Part shown: piece by piece, positions 16,501-23,220 of the stretch | Position numbering within the stretch: position 1 is the stretch's first letter | How the letters are laid out: every line of letters starts with the position of its first letter | Virus record (IMG/VR): IMGVR_UViG_3300048694_000135 | Location: 1 to 30,181 of that record | Length of the DNA stretch: 30,181 nt | From: a virus | Reading direction: 5' to 3' (one strand) | Position numbers and translations under genes: made by a program | Notes under the pieces: generated by a model | Databases searched by the model: none | Seen by the model: only the letters and a program-made list of their open reading frames with translations | What the model was told of the DNA's origin: nothing

Positions 16501-19500
16501 ATACTTTTCAGCAGTCAGATTATTACCTTGCTTTTGCGCTCTTTGACCAGACCTTGTTGCCTGTTCAGCGGCATCATAAAGAGTGTTAATAGTGCTTTGA
16601 TCCCTGATGTTCATCAGTCGGATCAATTCGTTGTATTTCTCTTCTCCAAATGATGGGTCATCAATTGGATGTTGTTTGAGAGCTTTGTATTCTTTCTCAA
16701 GTTCTGCAAGCCGTTTTGCATCAAACTCTTGTTTGCCACCCAAAACCTTCTCTTCCAACTGAGCAGGGGGACGCTTCTCCAGTTCCTCAAGGAAACCTTC
16801 CTTGGTCATCTTGGGCAACGCTTTAATCTCGTCCAGTTTGCGGTGCTGGATTTCAGCAGGCTTCACGCCTTTGGCTTTCTCCAATTCCTTCATGAACTCT
16901 GCGCCAGTGCCCTTGGTGCGGGGCAATTCTTTGGCAACCTCGTCCACTTTGGAGAAGAAAGACAAAACTTTCTTTGCGCCACGTTCAGCCAAACCGCCTA
17001 TACCAAAGTGCTGGTCTTGCAACTCCAGCATCATGGTGTCAGGGTTGTCAGACACTACAACGCCGCCTTCTTTATATTCGTGCGGAGGCTTGACGATGAT
17101 CTCTTCGGGCAGGATGTCATAACTTGCGTAGGGAAACTCAGCCTGACGCTGGCTTGGCGACATATCCATGCGCTCTTGCACCGCCCGTGCCTCAGCCTCT
17201 CCTCCAAGCCGCTTGTAATAGTCTCTAGCAACATTTTCTTGGAGATACCTGTCGTATGCGGGATCAATTCCTTTTTGCAAGTCTTTGGTGTATTTGGTGT
17301 AGTCCTTGCCAGCCTGCTCCATGTCGGTGTATCCACCTTGGCGCACGAAGTCCTCATAAGGCATAGCCTGAAGCATTTTCAGACGTTCTTTTTTGAGCAT
17401 CTCATAGGCAATTGGGTCACTAAACGCAAACTTCGGGTTGCCGCCGGGGTGCATTCCCTCAATTGTTTGCACAGCGTGTTGCATCTCATGCAAAGTTGTT
17501 GAAGTTGGATTGCCCCGAAGACCTGCATCAAAAATATCCATCGCCAAAGAACCCGGAATTTGTCCATGGGAGGGAACAATGCTCAACTGCCCTCGTGTCG
17601 ATCCACTGCCACCTTCAGTAGTGATATTGACATTGCGGAGTTCTGGATACGCCTTGTACAACTCAGGATGTTCAAAGATGTATGGGGCATTCAAACCTTG
17701 TGTGCGGGGATTGCGCTGACGTAACTTATTCTCACCCTTAAGCCCTGAAATCTCTTCCCTTGCTTCTTTCTTGGCTTCGGTCAAAGCCTTGGGGAACAAG
17801 TCCTTTTGAGGGGTAGGAGCGATCTGCTCTTTAAGTTTGTCAATCGCCAGTTTGTTCTCAGCGATGCGGAGTGCCCGATCTTCAGAGGTCAGGAACTTTG
17901 CGGCTTGATCGCTTATCTCTTGCCGCCAGATGCCATCAGCACCACGGAAGGTTCCTGTGGCTCTCCATATGTCCACAGGATCAGCGCCCTTCTTTTCCAT
18001 CGCCACGGCTTTCATGGCTCGGTTTCCATCAAAGGTCTTGGCGTTCGGGCCGATGAATGTCAAGCCAACAGGCATACCCTTAGTCATTTGAGCCAGCGGA
18101 GCAACAGCCATAGCCGCATCAACCACTTCTTCTCGGGGGCGAGTTGTGCCACCAATACCACCAGCACCAGTGGTCAGGGGTTCGCCATAGCCTATGCGCT
18201 CAAGGGTCTTGGCAACAGCAGGCAAACCCACCAACTCACTGAGCATTTCACCGGGCGGGTTCTGATAGCCAAAAGGCTTGGACAGGAACTCATGCGCTTT
18301 CTGGACGGCTCTGGACACGCCCAAGGCTTCCTTGTTCTTGACAGGCGTTGCCTTCATCTCGTCTTTGTTTGCCCTGCCACCTTTGTCGAAGTGCTTCTCC
18401 TCCAACTCACGGCACATGACTTCAGGATCGTTGGAAATGGAAACGCTTCCACCTTCCTTCTTGCGCTCAAGGATGTTTAGCAGGTCTTCGTTGCCGGGGA
18501 ATACCACAAAGTTGCGTGTGCCTTCGCCACCTCCACGACTTCCACCGTCTAAATACTTGATGCCCGGAATTCCGTAGTGACGCAAATCCATTGATGCCGC
18601 TTCTCTGGCTGGATTTAAATTTACTTTTGCGCCACCTTCAGGGCCAAGGGTTGCGGCGCTAACAGACCCATAAATGCCTTCGCCTGTTAATTCTTTTGGA
18701 TCGCCATAGTATTTCATGGAAGGGTTGTCTTCCCAATACTTGAGAATTGCTTTCTGAACATCTGGATGTTGTTTATCAAACTTGACATCCCAATCAAGCA
18801 TTCTTGGAATTGCTTCGTCAGACAAATCAATTTTGTAAAGCCCACCAACTTCTGGTGGATTCTTTTCATACCAACTAGCAAACTCTTTTGCCGCCTTCAT
18901 GTGTTGCGGCGTGTAACCTTCATCAGCGTTTCCAAACTTTGCCAAAATATCTTCTGGGTCTTTATGAAGCATGGCATCTTCAAGCACTTCCATCATAGGG
19001 TAGTTGCTTCGCCTTCTGGCTTGTTCATAAAGCGTTAGCAGTTTTTGTTCATACTCTGGAGACCTTGGCTGATATGAACTGCCAACACCCTTGGCTTCTG
19101 CCGTGTAATGCCCATGACCATAAGCCTGTGCGCCCTCGCCAGTACCAATCTTTCTTGGGTCAAACTCACCCAATGGGTTTTTGGGTGTCGGGGCAAACTT
19201 GTGTGGTGAGCCATGCCATACAGTAAGGTGTGGCGCACCAGCGGCTGATGCCTTGGCAAACTCTTGCGCCCCATGCTTCAATGCGCCCGGTATTGCGGCT
19301 ATGGCTCTCAATGGCGATCCACGCCCTGTATAGAACCCACCAGCCAACTGCCCCAAGCCTGTGGCGGCTTGACTGACAGGCGACTCAGAACGGAAGGGGA
19401 TGCGCTTTTCGATGTCTTCCGAAGTCGGGAGGATGGTCTCTTCGCTCAGACCGGGGAGCAAACGGATCAGGGATTCGATGTCGCCGGGAGCGCCCAAGAC

Positions 19501-19620
19501 ACCAGACAAAGCACCACGGGCAAGATCAACAGGGACATTCTTGGCGGCTTCTGCATCCTGCTTGGATCGCTTTGCCTTGAGATGCGGGAACACGCCAAAG
19601 GCGGCTTTGTCGTCAGCCAT
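13516..19620 (-). CDS. Giant polyvalent-type protein: ART-like, zincin-like and EIQSDW domains
   Basis: This 2034-residue protein resembles the injected 'polyvalent' proteins described by Iyer, Burroughs and Aravind. Residues 131-385 look like an ADP-ribosyltransferase domain: VWHGSPHKF (H136), IGTGEGAQAYGHGHYTAE (Y172), and a final NFVVF strand. Residues about 640-850 hold a zincin motif (HEMQH, 711-715) with a possible third ligand in GGEAEARAV (807-815). Residues 1147-1470 carry HVEEIQSDWHQ, PDAPFKKNWHELMMNRIL and QAERYDLS, a domain known from other polyvalent proteins. The C-terminal 500 residues are unassigned. A 20-residue tag occurs at 396-415, 857-876 and 1488-1507 between these blocks, and an FGYxNP..LERxxYG module is duplicated at 450-483 and 1536-1569. 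The start has TGAGGT upstream. It probably enters the host with the DNA; enzymatic activity is inferred. Confidence 0.75.
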   Translation of the reverse strand: MADDKAAFGVFPHLKAKRSKQDAEAAKNVPVDLARGALSGVLGAPGDIESLIRLLPGLSEETILPTSEDIEKRIPFRSESPVSQAATGLGQLAGGFYTGRGSPLRAIAAIPGALKHGAQEFAKASAAGAPHLTVWHGSPHKFAPTPKNPLGEFDPRKIGTGEGAQAYGHGHYTAEAKGVGSSYQPRSPEYEQKLLTLYEQARRRSNYPMMEVLEDAMLHKDPEDILAKFGNADEGYTPQHMKAAKEFASWYEKNPPEVGGLYKIDLSDEAIPRMLDWDVKFDKQHPDVQKAILKYWEDNPSMKYYGDPKELTGEGIYGSVSAATLGPEGGAKVNLNPAREAASMDLRHYGIPGIKYLDGGSRGGGEGTRNFVVFPGNEDLLNILERKKEGGSVSISNDPEVMCRELEEKHFDKGGRANKDEMKATPVKNKEALGVSRAVQKAHEFLSKPFGYQNPPGEMLSELVGLPAVAKTLERIGYGEPLTTGAGGIGGTTRPREEVVDAAMAVAPLAQMTKGMPVGLTFIGPNAKTFDGNRAMKAVAMEKKGADPVDIWRATGTFRGADGIWRQEISDQAAKFLTSEDRALRIAENKLAIDKLKEQIAPTPQKDLFPKALTEAKKEAREEISGLKGENKLRQRNPRTQGLNAPYIFEHPELYKAYPELRNVNITTEGGSGSTRGQLSIVPSHGQIPGSLAMDIFDAGLRGNPTSTTLHEMQHAVQTIEGMHPGGNPKFAFSDPIAYEMLKKERLKMLQAMPYEDFVRQGGYTDMEQAGKDYTKYTKDLQKGIDPAYDRYLQENVARDYYKRLGGEAEARAVQERMDMSPSQRQAEFPYASYDILPEEIIVKPPHEYKEGGVVVSDNPDTMMLELQDQHFGIGGLAERGAKKVLSFFSKVDEVAKELPRTKGTGAEFMKELEKAKGVKPAEIQHRKLDEIKALPKMTKEGFLEELEKRPPAQLEEKVLGGKQEFDAKRLAELEKEYKALKQHPIDDPSFGEEKYNELIRLMNIRDQSTINTLYDAAEQATRSGQRAQKQGNNLTAEKYFREAEFLNTRAEKLDLEGQGQANPPKYDRPDLILPGGQNYREILLKLPDTFHQAKENLRKFQDEMKQKYGRLDWRRAAGADDQYMHDKLLAAEKQEAFRSSHYDEPNVIAHARVSDRVTPEGERVLHVEEIQSDWHQAGRKKGYANKNAEQEYVDYLNDLQKRVAEDIKQTMIKEGVAEEKAATLGQNMAQRIADDPRKLADFLGESEKQMSLHQARLKAREGVPDAPFKKNWHELMMNRILADAAEKGYDRVAISPGVVQAERYDLSRHLNEINYGKNADGTYSLTAVDKNGRVALNEPTMTESQLENMVGKEVAQKIVSGEGKEFPAGSVSEGKKTLTGLDLQVGGEGMKGFYDKMLPDYLNSLGKKYGVQVETMPLQSGEKMVQDRAGLGMIRSGEPNYIDLHSFKITPEMRQEFTEKGFPMYSVAAPVGIGATQMEEPKPVQITDNPDAMMMEVEDRGFDKGGEVKATPRSEGWGMAADLAKSIEDASKEQFGYKNPVTEEIANFLRIPELARTLERKSYGQPITNINKANVPIIPEDTSGAIEALAPLSKPALKGAKALGKAAAKEIDKAMFGESKSGVLNALTPQVMSVYKPHTPLKPDPDVGIRYKVTDTGGLAPRQDLNIENLQGSQVKIFPWDATSRNKLVTEVSDIPLQKPVLTEGGDDYMRDLQHIKQRIAGASNEGIAKRIMDRINEASVENQLLGNGTGRVFGFPVRMGAKAEYASTFPTDIMIDIMEQAGLKKAEKKALDESMRNMVFEGKKGVFKDMAPFGSKEFFEQLKNGLPSDKEKKISGFTDMNMRKAFMDRMALVEQQKRLGYNIQDLTGSVLAEELKGVPKGYVGNVAAELDVFGKLRPSKSSTYSHDFPGVYAGSMPNMPVEILMPKTFENIYKEMKAEYPNASKEALRNMAIGAMEKRKNAISEKIGQRNIDAVKTYQEGLMKGEFDPNNIQEVYDYMRRKKLELKMAEGGKVTNADNGLIKVKNKRKAKA

Positions 19621-19650
19621 GACTTACCTCAGAGGGTTGAGTTGTCATGA

Positions 19651-19863
19651 TTATGCCCTTGCGCCTTCTTGTTTGTCCAACAGTTCCCGCAGTCGGGTTT
19701 CCATTGACACACGCCAAGCCTCTCGCACTTGGTGGTCGATCCACTCGTCGAGCATCCTGTGGAGGGCTTGCCTATCGACTCCAGCCATGCCTTCGCTTCG
19801 GGCAAACTCAAGGCGGTTTTCGCAGATGACAATCTTGATGGGGTGGACTTCTTCATTCGGCAT
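19651..19863 (-). CDS. Small helical protein between terminase and giant gene
   Basis: A 70-residue protein (MPNEEVHPIKIVICENRLEFARSEGMAG.. MLDEWIDHQVREAWRVSMETRLRELLD). The ATG at 19863 overlaps the last 11 bases of the large terminase gene; an in-frame ATG farther upstream would overlap terminase by about 100 bases and add a low-complexity Met run, so the shorter start is preferred. No clear Shine-Dalgarno is seen, so translation may be coupled to terminase. Predicted to be helical after residue 30. A competing 75-codon frame over the same bases looks like noise. Function unknown. Confidence 0.6.
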   Translation of the reverse strand: MPNEEVHPIKIVICENRLEFARSEGMAGVDRQALHRMLDEWIDHQVREAWRVSMETRLRELLDKQEGARA

Positions 19864-21274
19864 AGGGGTTGACACGGCGTTTGGCTCCTGAGTCAATGTA
19901 GTCATCATCATCATAAGGCTCAGGAGGTGCGCCATCAATGTCGATGAATCCTGCATCCCTCAAGTACCTCAACGCCTGTGTGGTTGAGTCTACAAAGTCA
20001 TCATGCGTTGTGTCTGGAAATGAACACAATTGGCTTAATAGTGGTTCTGCCCAGTCCCTTACATAGCCCGGTCTCTGGCTCGACTCAGGCATCCAGACTC
20101 GACCTCTGGCGAACAGGTTGGACACAATGTTCAGGCGTTGCATCTTGTCAGCTGATCCGGGGTTATACGCTCTGGCTGGCAGGTGCGCCCTCTGGAGGTC
20201 TTGGATCAACTGAATCCCTGCTGACTTGTCCTCGATCAGGATCAGGTCAACCCGCTTCCTGTCCTTGCCTTCCCCAAAGACCACCTCGTAGTCTTCCTGA
20301 ACTTTGGGGCGCAGATCAGGGTATTGGAGGCGGTCTTGCCAACAGTCGATGAGCATGGCTGACATTGGGCCATCCGTCGGTTTGAACACACCCCAAGTGC
20401 TGGAGGCTGTTGGATCATTCTGAGTTTTCTCAGAAGTGGCGCAGTCATAGGATTGCAAAATGTACTCGAAGCGTGGGAACTCTTTGCCGTGGGGCCAGAG
20501 TTTGATCATGTCCCGTTTGATGATGCCGAACTCCTCTGCATCGAGCACTTCAGCATGGATTTCCTGCCGTCCAAGGCGTGTGCCCTCATAGGACAGAATC
20601 TGCTTCTGGAACGATGGCGCAAGGTTCTCGATGTTGGCGTAGGTGGATGCGGTGATCAGATACACATCATCACCTTCCCTGCCAACCAACTCAACGATCA
20701 GGTCTTTGGGCTTAGGTGTGGTGGTACACAGAATGCGGGTTCTTTTGCCCAATCGGACAGAAAACATCAGTTGCGACCAAACCTCATCGAGGTAGTCATA
20801 GGCGGCAAGTTCATCACACCACGCCCCGTGGAACTGAGGGCCTCGAAAGCGTTCAGGCTCAGACGCTGGAATGCCCTTGATCAGACTTCCATTGACCAAC
20901 TTGAGTTCGTGGAATGCCCTGTTGTAGTCCTGAATTAGAACTTTAGGTATAACATTGAGCAGTCCAGAGTCCCCTTCAAAGCAAGTCGCCCGAACATCAG
21001 AACTCGTGGGAGCAGTGACCAGCCATCTGGTTTCTGGTTCTTTGTATGCCCACCACCATATTTCCTCACTGGACGCTCTGGTTTTTCCTGCGCCTCGCCC
21101 AGCGAGAATTAGGGCAATGCTCCACCAGTCCTGAACGGGAAACTTCTGGTGGTCGTGCGCCCTTGCCAACCACTCTATTCTGGCTTTGTAGGCTTGCTGA
21201 TCAAGCGGTGTCAGTTTGCTGAAGCGTTCCTTGGTCTTGGGGTCTTTCAGCACCACCTCAAGTGCATCAACCAT
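19853..21274 (-). CDS. terL: Terminase large subunit
   Basis: This 473-residue packaging motor has both expected parts. The ATPase shows Walker A (LAGRGAGKTR, 57-66) and Walker B with catalytic Glu (AWCDE, 151-155), followed by a coupling motif CTTTPKP (183-189). The nuclease is RNase H-like, with D277 in QSYDCATSEK, the acidic pair in ILIEDKSAG (E348, D349) and HDDFVDS (D425, D426). Length is normal for the family. It overlaps the small terminase gene by eight bases and ends in an acidic tail (PYDDDDYIDSGAKRR). It translocates DNA into the prohead through the portal and cuts it. All key residues are present. Confidence 0.95.
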   Translation of the reverse strand: MVDALEVVLKDPKTKERFSKLTPLDQQAYKARIEWLARAHDHQKFPVQDWWSIALILAGRGAGKTRASSEEIWWWAYKEPETRWLVTAPTSSDVRATCFEGDSGLLNVIPKVLIQDYNRAFHELKLVNGSLIKGIPASEPERFRGPQFHGAWCDELAAYDYLDEVWSQLMFSVRLGKRTRILCTTTPKPKDLIVELVGREGDDVYLITASTYANIENLAPSFQKQILSYEGTRLGRQEIHAEVLDAEEFGIIKRDMIKLWPHGKEFPRFEYILQSYDCATSEKTQNDPTASSTWGVFKPTDGPMSAMLIDCWQDRLQYPDLRPKVQEDYEVVFGEGKDRKRVDLILIEDKSAGIQLIQDLQRAHLPARAYNPGSADKMQRLNIVSNLFARGRVWMPESSQRPGYVRDWAEPLLSQLCSFPDTTHDDFVDSTTQALRYLRDAGFIDIDGAPPEPYDDDDYIDSGAKRRVNPYAE

Positions 21275-21893
21275 TTTTGCGGCGCAACTGGAGGTTTTCT
21301 ACCACCTCATCAAAGAACTGGACTTCGACCTTGTGGCTCAGTGGGTTTTCTGCATCTCCAGACAGTTGCACCCGATCCCCATACTTCTTGGGATTGAACT
21401 TTGCCAGCAGTTTCAGGCGGGTTTCGACCTGAAGTTTTCTTGCGTTGACATCGTCGAACTGAATCACCGACCTATTGATGTTGCCAGTCTTGGGGTCTTC
21501 TGTAAGAGTAATCTTTTCACTTAGCATCGGATTGTCAGCAATTCTTAAACAATCCTCTGCTAAAGCATCGTATCCAATGTCCCGTGCGTGTGCGATGGCT
21601 CTGGAAAGACCGACACCTTTCTCACCCAAAGCGTCATCCCTGTACATCCAATCGTAGACTGTTTGCCAAGCGGGGAAGCCATCTTGTCTGCATATCTCTC
21701 TGAGGGGAATGCCATCAGCGAGCATTTCGCACATTTGTTTGGCTATTTCGGGGGTGTATTTGGAGGGTCTGCCTGTTTTTTTCTTTTGCGGCTCGGTTCC
21801 TGCCGATTGCATAGCCTGCTCAATGGCTTGTTTTGCCACTTTTTCGGCGTTTTGGGGCGTTTTTTTGGGTTCTGAAGGGTTTGGTGAGTCCAT
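21267..21893 (-). CDS. terS: Terminase small subunit
   Basis: This 208-residue protein recognises packaging DNA for the large subunit. After a Lys/Gln-rich disordered start, residues 41-86 (GRPSKYTPEIAKQMCEMLAD, GIPLREICRQDGFPAWQTVYDWM) form the helix-turn-helix seen in many phage small terminases. The rest is helical (SRAIAHARDIGYDALAEDCL, VNARKLQVETRLKLLAKFNPKKYGDR), as needed for oligomerisation. The NPKKYGDR end segment is common in this family. It overlaps terL by eight bases. Its start codon and ribosome binding site lie next to or inside a large inverted repeat, which suggests controlled translation of the late operon. Confidence 0.88.
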   Translation of the reverse strand: MDSPNPSEPKKTPQNAEKVAKQAIEQAMQSAGTEPQKKKTGRPSKYTPEIAKQMCEMLADGIPLREICRQDGFPAWQTVYDWMYRDDALGEKGVGLSRAIAHARDIGYDALAEDCLRIADNPMLSEKITLTEDPKTGNINRSVIQFDDVNARKLQVETRLKLLAKFNPKKYGDRVQLSGDAENPLSHKVEVQFFDEVVENLQLRRKNG

Positions 21894-21928
21894 GAGTTAA
21901 ACGGCTCCTATAGCCCTCAGTTTAACTC
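21894..21928 (-). promoter_or_regulatory. Inverted repeat enclosing the terS ribosome binding site
   Basis: Two perfect 9-base arms, GAGTTAAAC (21894-21902) and GTTTAACTC (21920-21928), flank an inner 4-bp stem GGCT (21903-21906) / AGCC (21912-21915). The second outer arm directly abuts the terS ATG on the minus strand, and the AGGAG ribosome binding site lies in the inner loop and stem. As RNA this would mask the site; as DNA it could be an operator. Whether it acts as RNA or DNA cannot be told from sequence. Confidence 0.7.
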
Positions 21929-21982
21929 AGCGTTTGATTTTGGTTCAACCCTCCCCTTTTTTGCGGGGATTTGACTTGTTAA
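21929..21982 (-). promoter_or_regulatory. Gap before late operon: possible promoter and palindrome
   Basis: This noncoding stretch has a candidate minus-strand -35 (TTGAAC) with only a poor -10 17 bases on, so a promoter is plausible but weak. CCCC and GGGG around an A-run pair weakly and have no T-run, so this is not a terminator. At its right edge, 21977-21988 is a perfect 12-bp palindrome (TGTTAATTAACA) that overlaps the stop codon of the preceding gene and contains GTTAA/TTAAC half-sites like those in the other gaps. Confidence 0.4.
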
Positions 21983-22255
21983 TTAACAGCCGTTCTTCTG
22001 CTTGAGTTTGGCTTCGGCGTTTCGGATTGCCTTGTATGTGTCGAATCCGTTGTCCAACCCAACGCAGTCATCCAGTTCCTCATCCGTCAGCCCAACCCAT
22101 TCACGCTTCTCTGCTTCTGCTATGGCTTGATCAAGTGCATCAATGTTCTTTCGTAGCATTTTTGCCCACTGGTCGCAAGCTGGGATGTTGTCTAAGTCCG
22201 TGTTCAAATTCCAAACAAAAGCGTTTCTCGCCTGTCGCATTACTTTAATGCTCAT
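21983..22255 (-). CDS. Small accessory protein with EWVGLTDEE motif
   Basis: A 90-residue charged helical protein. After MSIKVMRQARNAFVW it has AIAEAEKREWVGLTDEELDD and ends AIRNAEAKLKQKNGC. The AEKREWVGLTDEE block is shared with the next upstream gene, at DNA level too. Start ATG overlaps the previous stop as ATGA, with GGAGA upstream. I recall the EWVGLTDEE motif from small proteins of Burkholderiales phages; function unknown. It appears to be a shortened copy of the neighbouring 118-aa gene. Confidence 0.7.
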   Translation of the reverse strand: MSIKVMRQARNAFVWNLNTDLDNIPACDQWAKMLRKNIDALDQAIAEAEKREWVGLTDEELDDCVGLDNGFDTYKAIRNAEAKLKQKNGC

Positions 22256-22377
22256 GTGTTCTTCTCCTTGAGTTTGGCTTCGATGGCTTTTGCAATTTCG
22301 ATTGTGTCGGTGTTGTAACCTCTAAATTGCAAAACATTCCAAATTTCTTCATCCGTCAGCCCAACCCATTCACGCTT
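22080..22377 (-). repeat. 29-nt direct repeat shared by two accessory genes
   Basis: An identical 29-base segment lies at 22080-22108 and 22349-22377, 269 bases apart. On the minus strand it encodes KREWVGLTDE in both genes. A 14-base part next to the second copy (TCACGCTTGGGTGG) recurs near 22731-22744 in the third gene. Identity at synonymous sites suggests recent duplication or gene conversion. Confidence 0.9.
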
Positions 22378-22608
22378 GGGTGGAAATGCGTAGAGGGGCG
22401 TGTTCTGCTTTAGGCGCTTACCTTTTTCAGCCCACACGATGTCATTTTCTGCACTGCTGTAAACAACCCACGCCACAGGCTCTTGCTTCTCTGCCTCTGC
22501 GATGGCTTGGCGTAGGGATGTGATGGCTTCAAGTCTGCGGTGCTTGAAAATGTGTTCTCTTGATTCTTCCAACGCCTCAAGTGCCTGTTTCATTGCTGTG
22601 ATGATCAT
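22252..22608 (-). CDS. Small accessory protein, EPVAWV / REWVGLTDEE family
   Basis: A 118-residue protein. It begins with helices (MKQALEALEESREHIF, RRLEAITSLRQAIAEAEKQ), then EPVAWVVYSS, a TPLYAFPPKREWVGLTDEEIW segment and a helical end AIEAKLKEKNT. The EPVAW..TPLY..PP pattern is a known mosaic theme in small phage proteins of unknown role. Start and stop both use ATGA overlaps with the neighbouring genes, and GGAGAG lies before the ATG. Together with the genes on each side it forms a set of related cassettes. Confidence 0.7.
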   Translation of the reverse strand: MIITAMKQALEALEESREHIFKHRRLEAITSLRQAIAEAEKQEPVAWVVYSSAENDIVWAEKGKRLKQNTPLYAFPPKREWVGLTDEEIWNVLQFRGYNTDTIEIAKAIEAKLKEKNT

Positions 22609-23108
22609 TTTTTCTCTCCTATGCCGTGGGCGGCTTCGGCAAATCTAACGCCTTCCATAAAGGTATCGCTGTATCGTTGTGGCATGGGCATTTCAAGAAA
22701 CGCCTGAACTACTTGCTTAGATGTCAGCGGCTCACGCTTGGGTGGGGATGTGTTGAAGGTATAAGTTCGTTCAAATAACTCACGACCTATGGGATATTCT
22801 TCGCCAGCAACCCCCCGCATGATCAAATCATCATGGCGAATCGGTGTAATTCCTTCTCTTGTGCTGACATGATTTTCACCATCCCATTGCTTGCGAACAT
22901 GAACTACGATGGGCAACTTTATGCAAGGAGTCCACTCGTCAGATAACGCCACAGGCTCTGGCTCTGGTTGTTCCAATGCTTGTTTGATGGCGGTGATGGC
23001 GTCTTCGACCTCATCCATAACTCGCATTGGCCCTGCCCATTGCCACCCTGTGACTTCAATTAACGCCTCCAACGCCAATTTGAGAGCTTCATCTTTGGTC
23101 ATTTTCAT
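22605..23108 (-). CDS. Accessory protein with EPVA and PPKRE modules
   Basis: A 167-residue protein. It begins MKMTKDEALKLALEALIEVTGW and has AITAIKQALEQPEPEPVALSDEW, a core with VVHVRKQWDGENHVSTREGI and RHDDLIMRG, then TYTFNTSPPKREPLTSKQVVQAF and a final EGVRFAEAAHGIG helix. The start helix, the QPEPEPVA linker and the PPKRE linker are shared with the next two genes, while the core is different, so it looks like a cassette with a swapped middle. Function unknown. It overlaps the 43-aa gene upstream. Confidence 0.7.
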   Translation of the reverse strand: MKMTKDEALKLALEALIEVTGWQWAGPMRVMDEVEDAITAIKQALEQPEPEPVALSDEWTPCIKLPIVVHVRKQWDGENHVSTREGITPIRHDDLIMRGVAGEEYPIGRELFERTYTFNTSPPKREPLTSKQVVQAFLEMPMPQRYSDTFMEGVRFAEAAHGIGEKK

Positions 23109-23220
23109 CCTCTACCAAATCCCATGCATCTTCACGCTCTTGACGTCTTTGTTCTTCTCTGCGCTCACGCATGGTCTCGTTGTATTCGTATTGTTCTGCT
23201 TCAGTAAATGGGTTATTCAT
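23089..23220 (-). CDS. 43-residue charged small protein
   Basis: A short frame, MNNPFTEAEQYEYNETMRER followed by REEQRRQEREDAWDLVEDEN and DQR. It is extremely rich in Glu and Arg and probably one helix. Its ATG overlaps the end of the previous gene by eight bases, with GGAG at an ideal distance, and its end overlaps the next gene by 20 bases. It fills the only gap in this stretch. Function unknown. Confidence 0.6.
   Translation of the reverse strand: MNNPFTEAEQYEYNETMRERREEQRRQEREDAWDLVEDENDQR

Noticed and set aside
16669-17502. Plus-strand open frame of 277 codons
   Set aside because: Antisense to the 2034-aa gene, Phe/Leu-rich, no recognisable domain; a by-product of codon bias on the other strand.
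19629-19856. Alternative 75-codon frame after terL
   Set aside because: Low-complexity Ser/Lys composition without a helix pattern; the overlapping 70-aa frame is more protein-like.
19651-19956. Longer start for the 70-aa gene after terL
   Set aside because: It would overlap terL by about 100 bases and add a Met run encoded by the terL acidic tail; the shorter start at 19863 is simpler.
21945-21968. Possible terminator (CCCC, A/T run, GGGG) before terS
   Set aside because: The stem is only four base pairs and no T-run follows on either strand.
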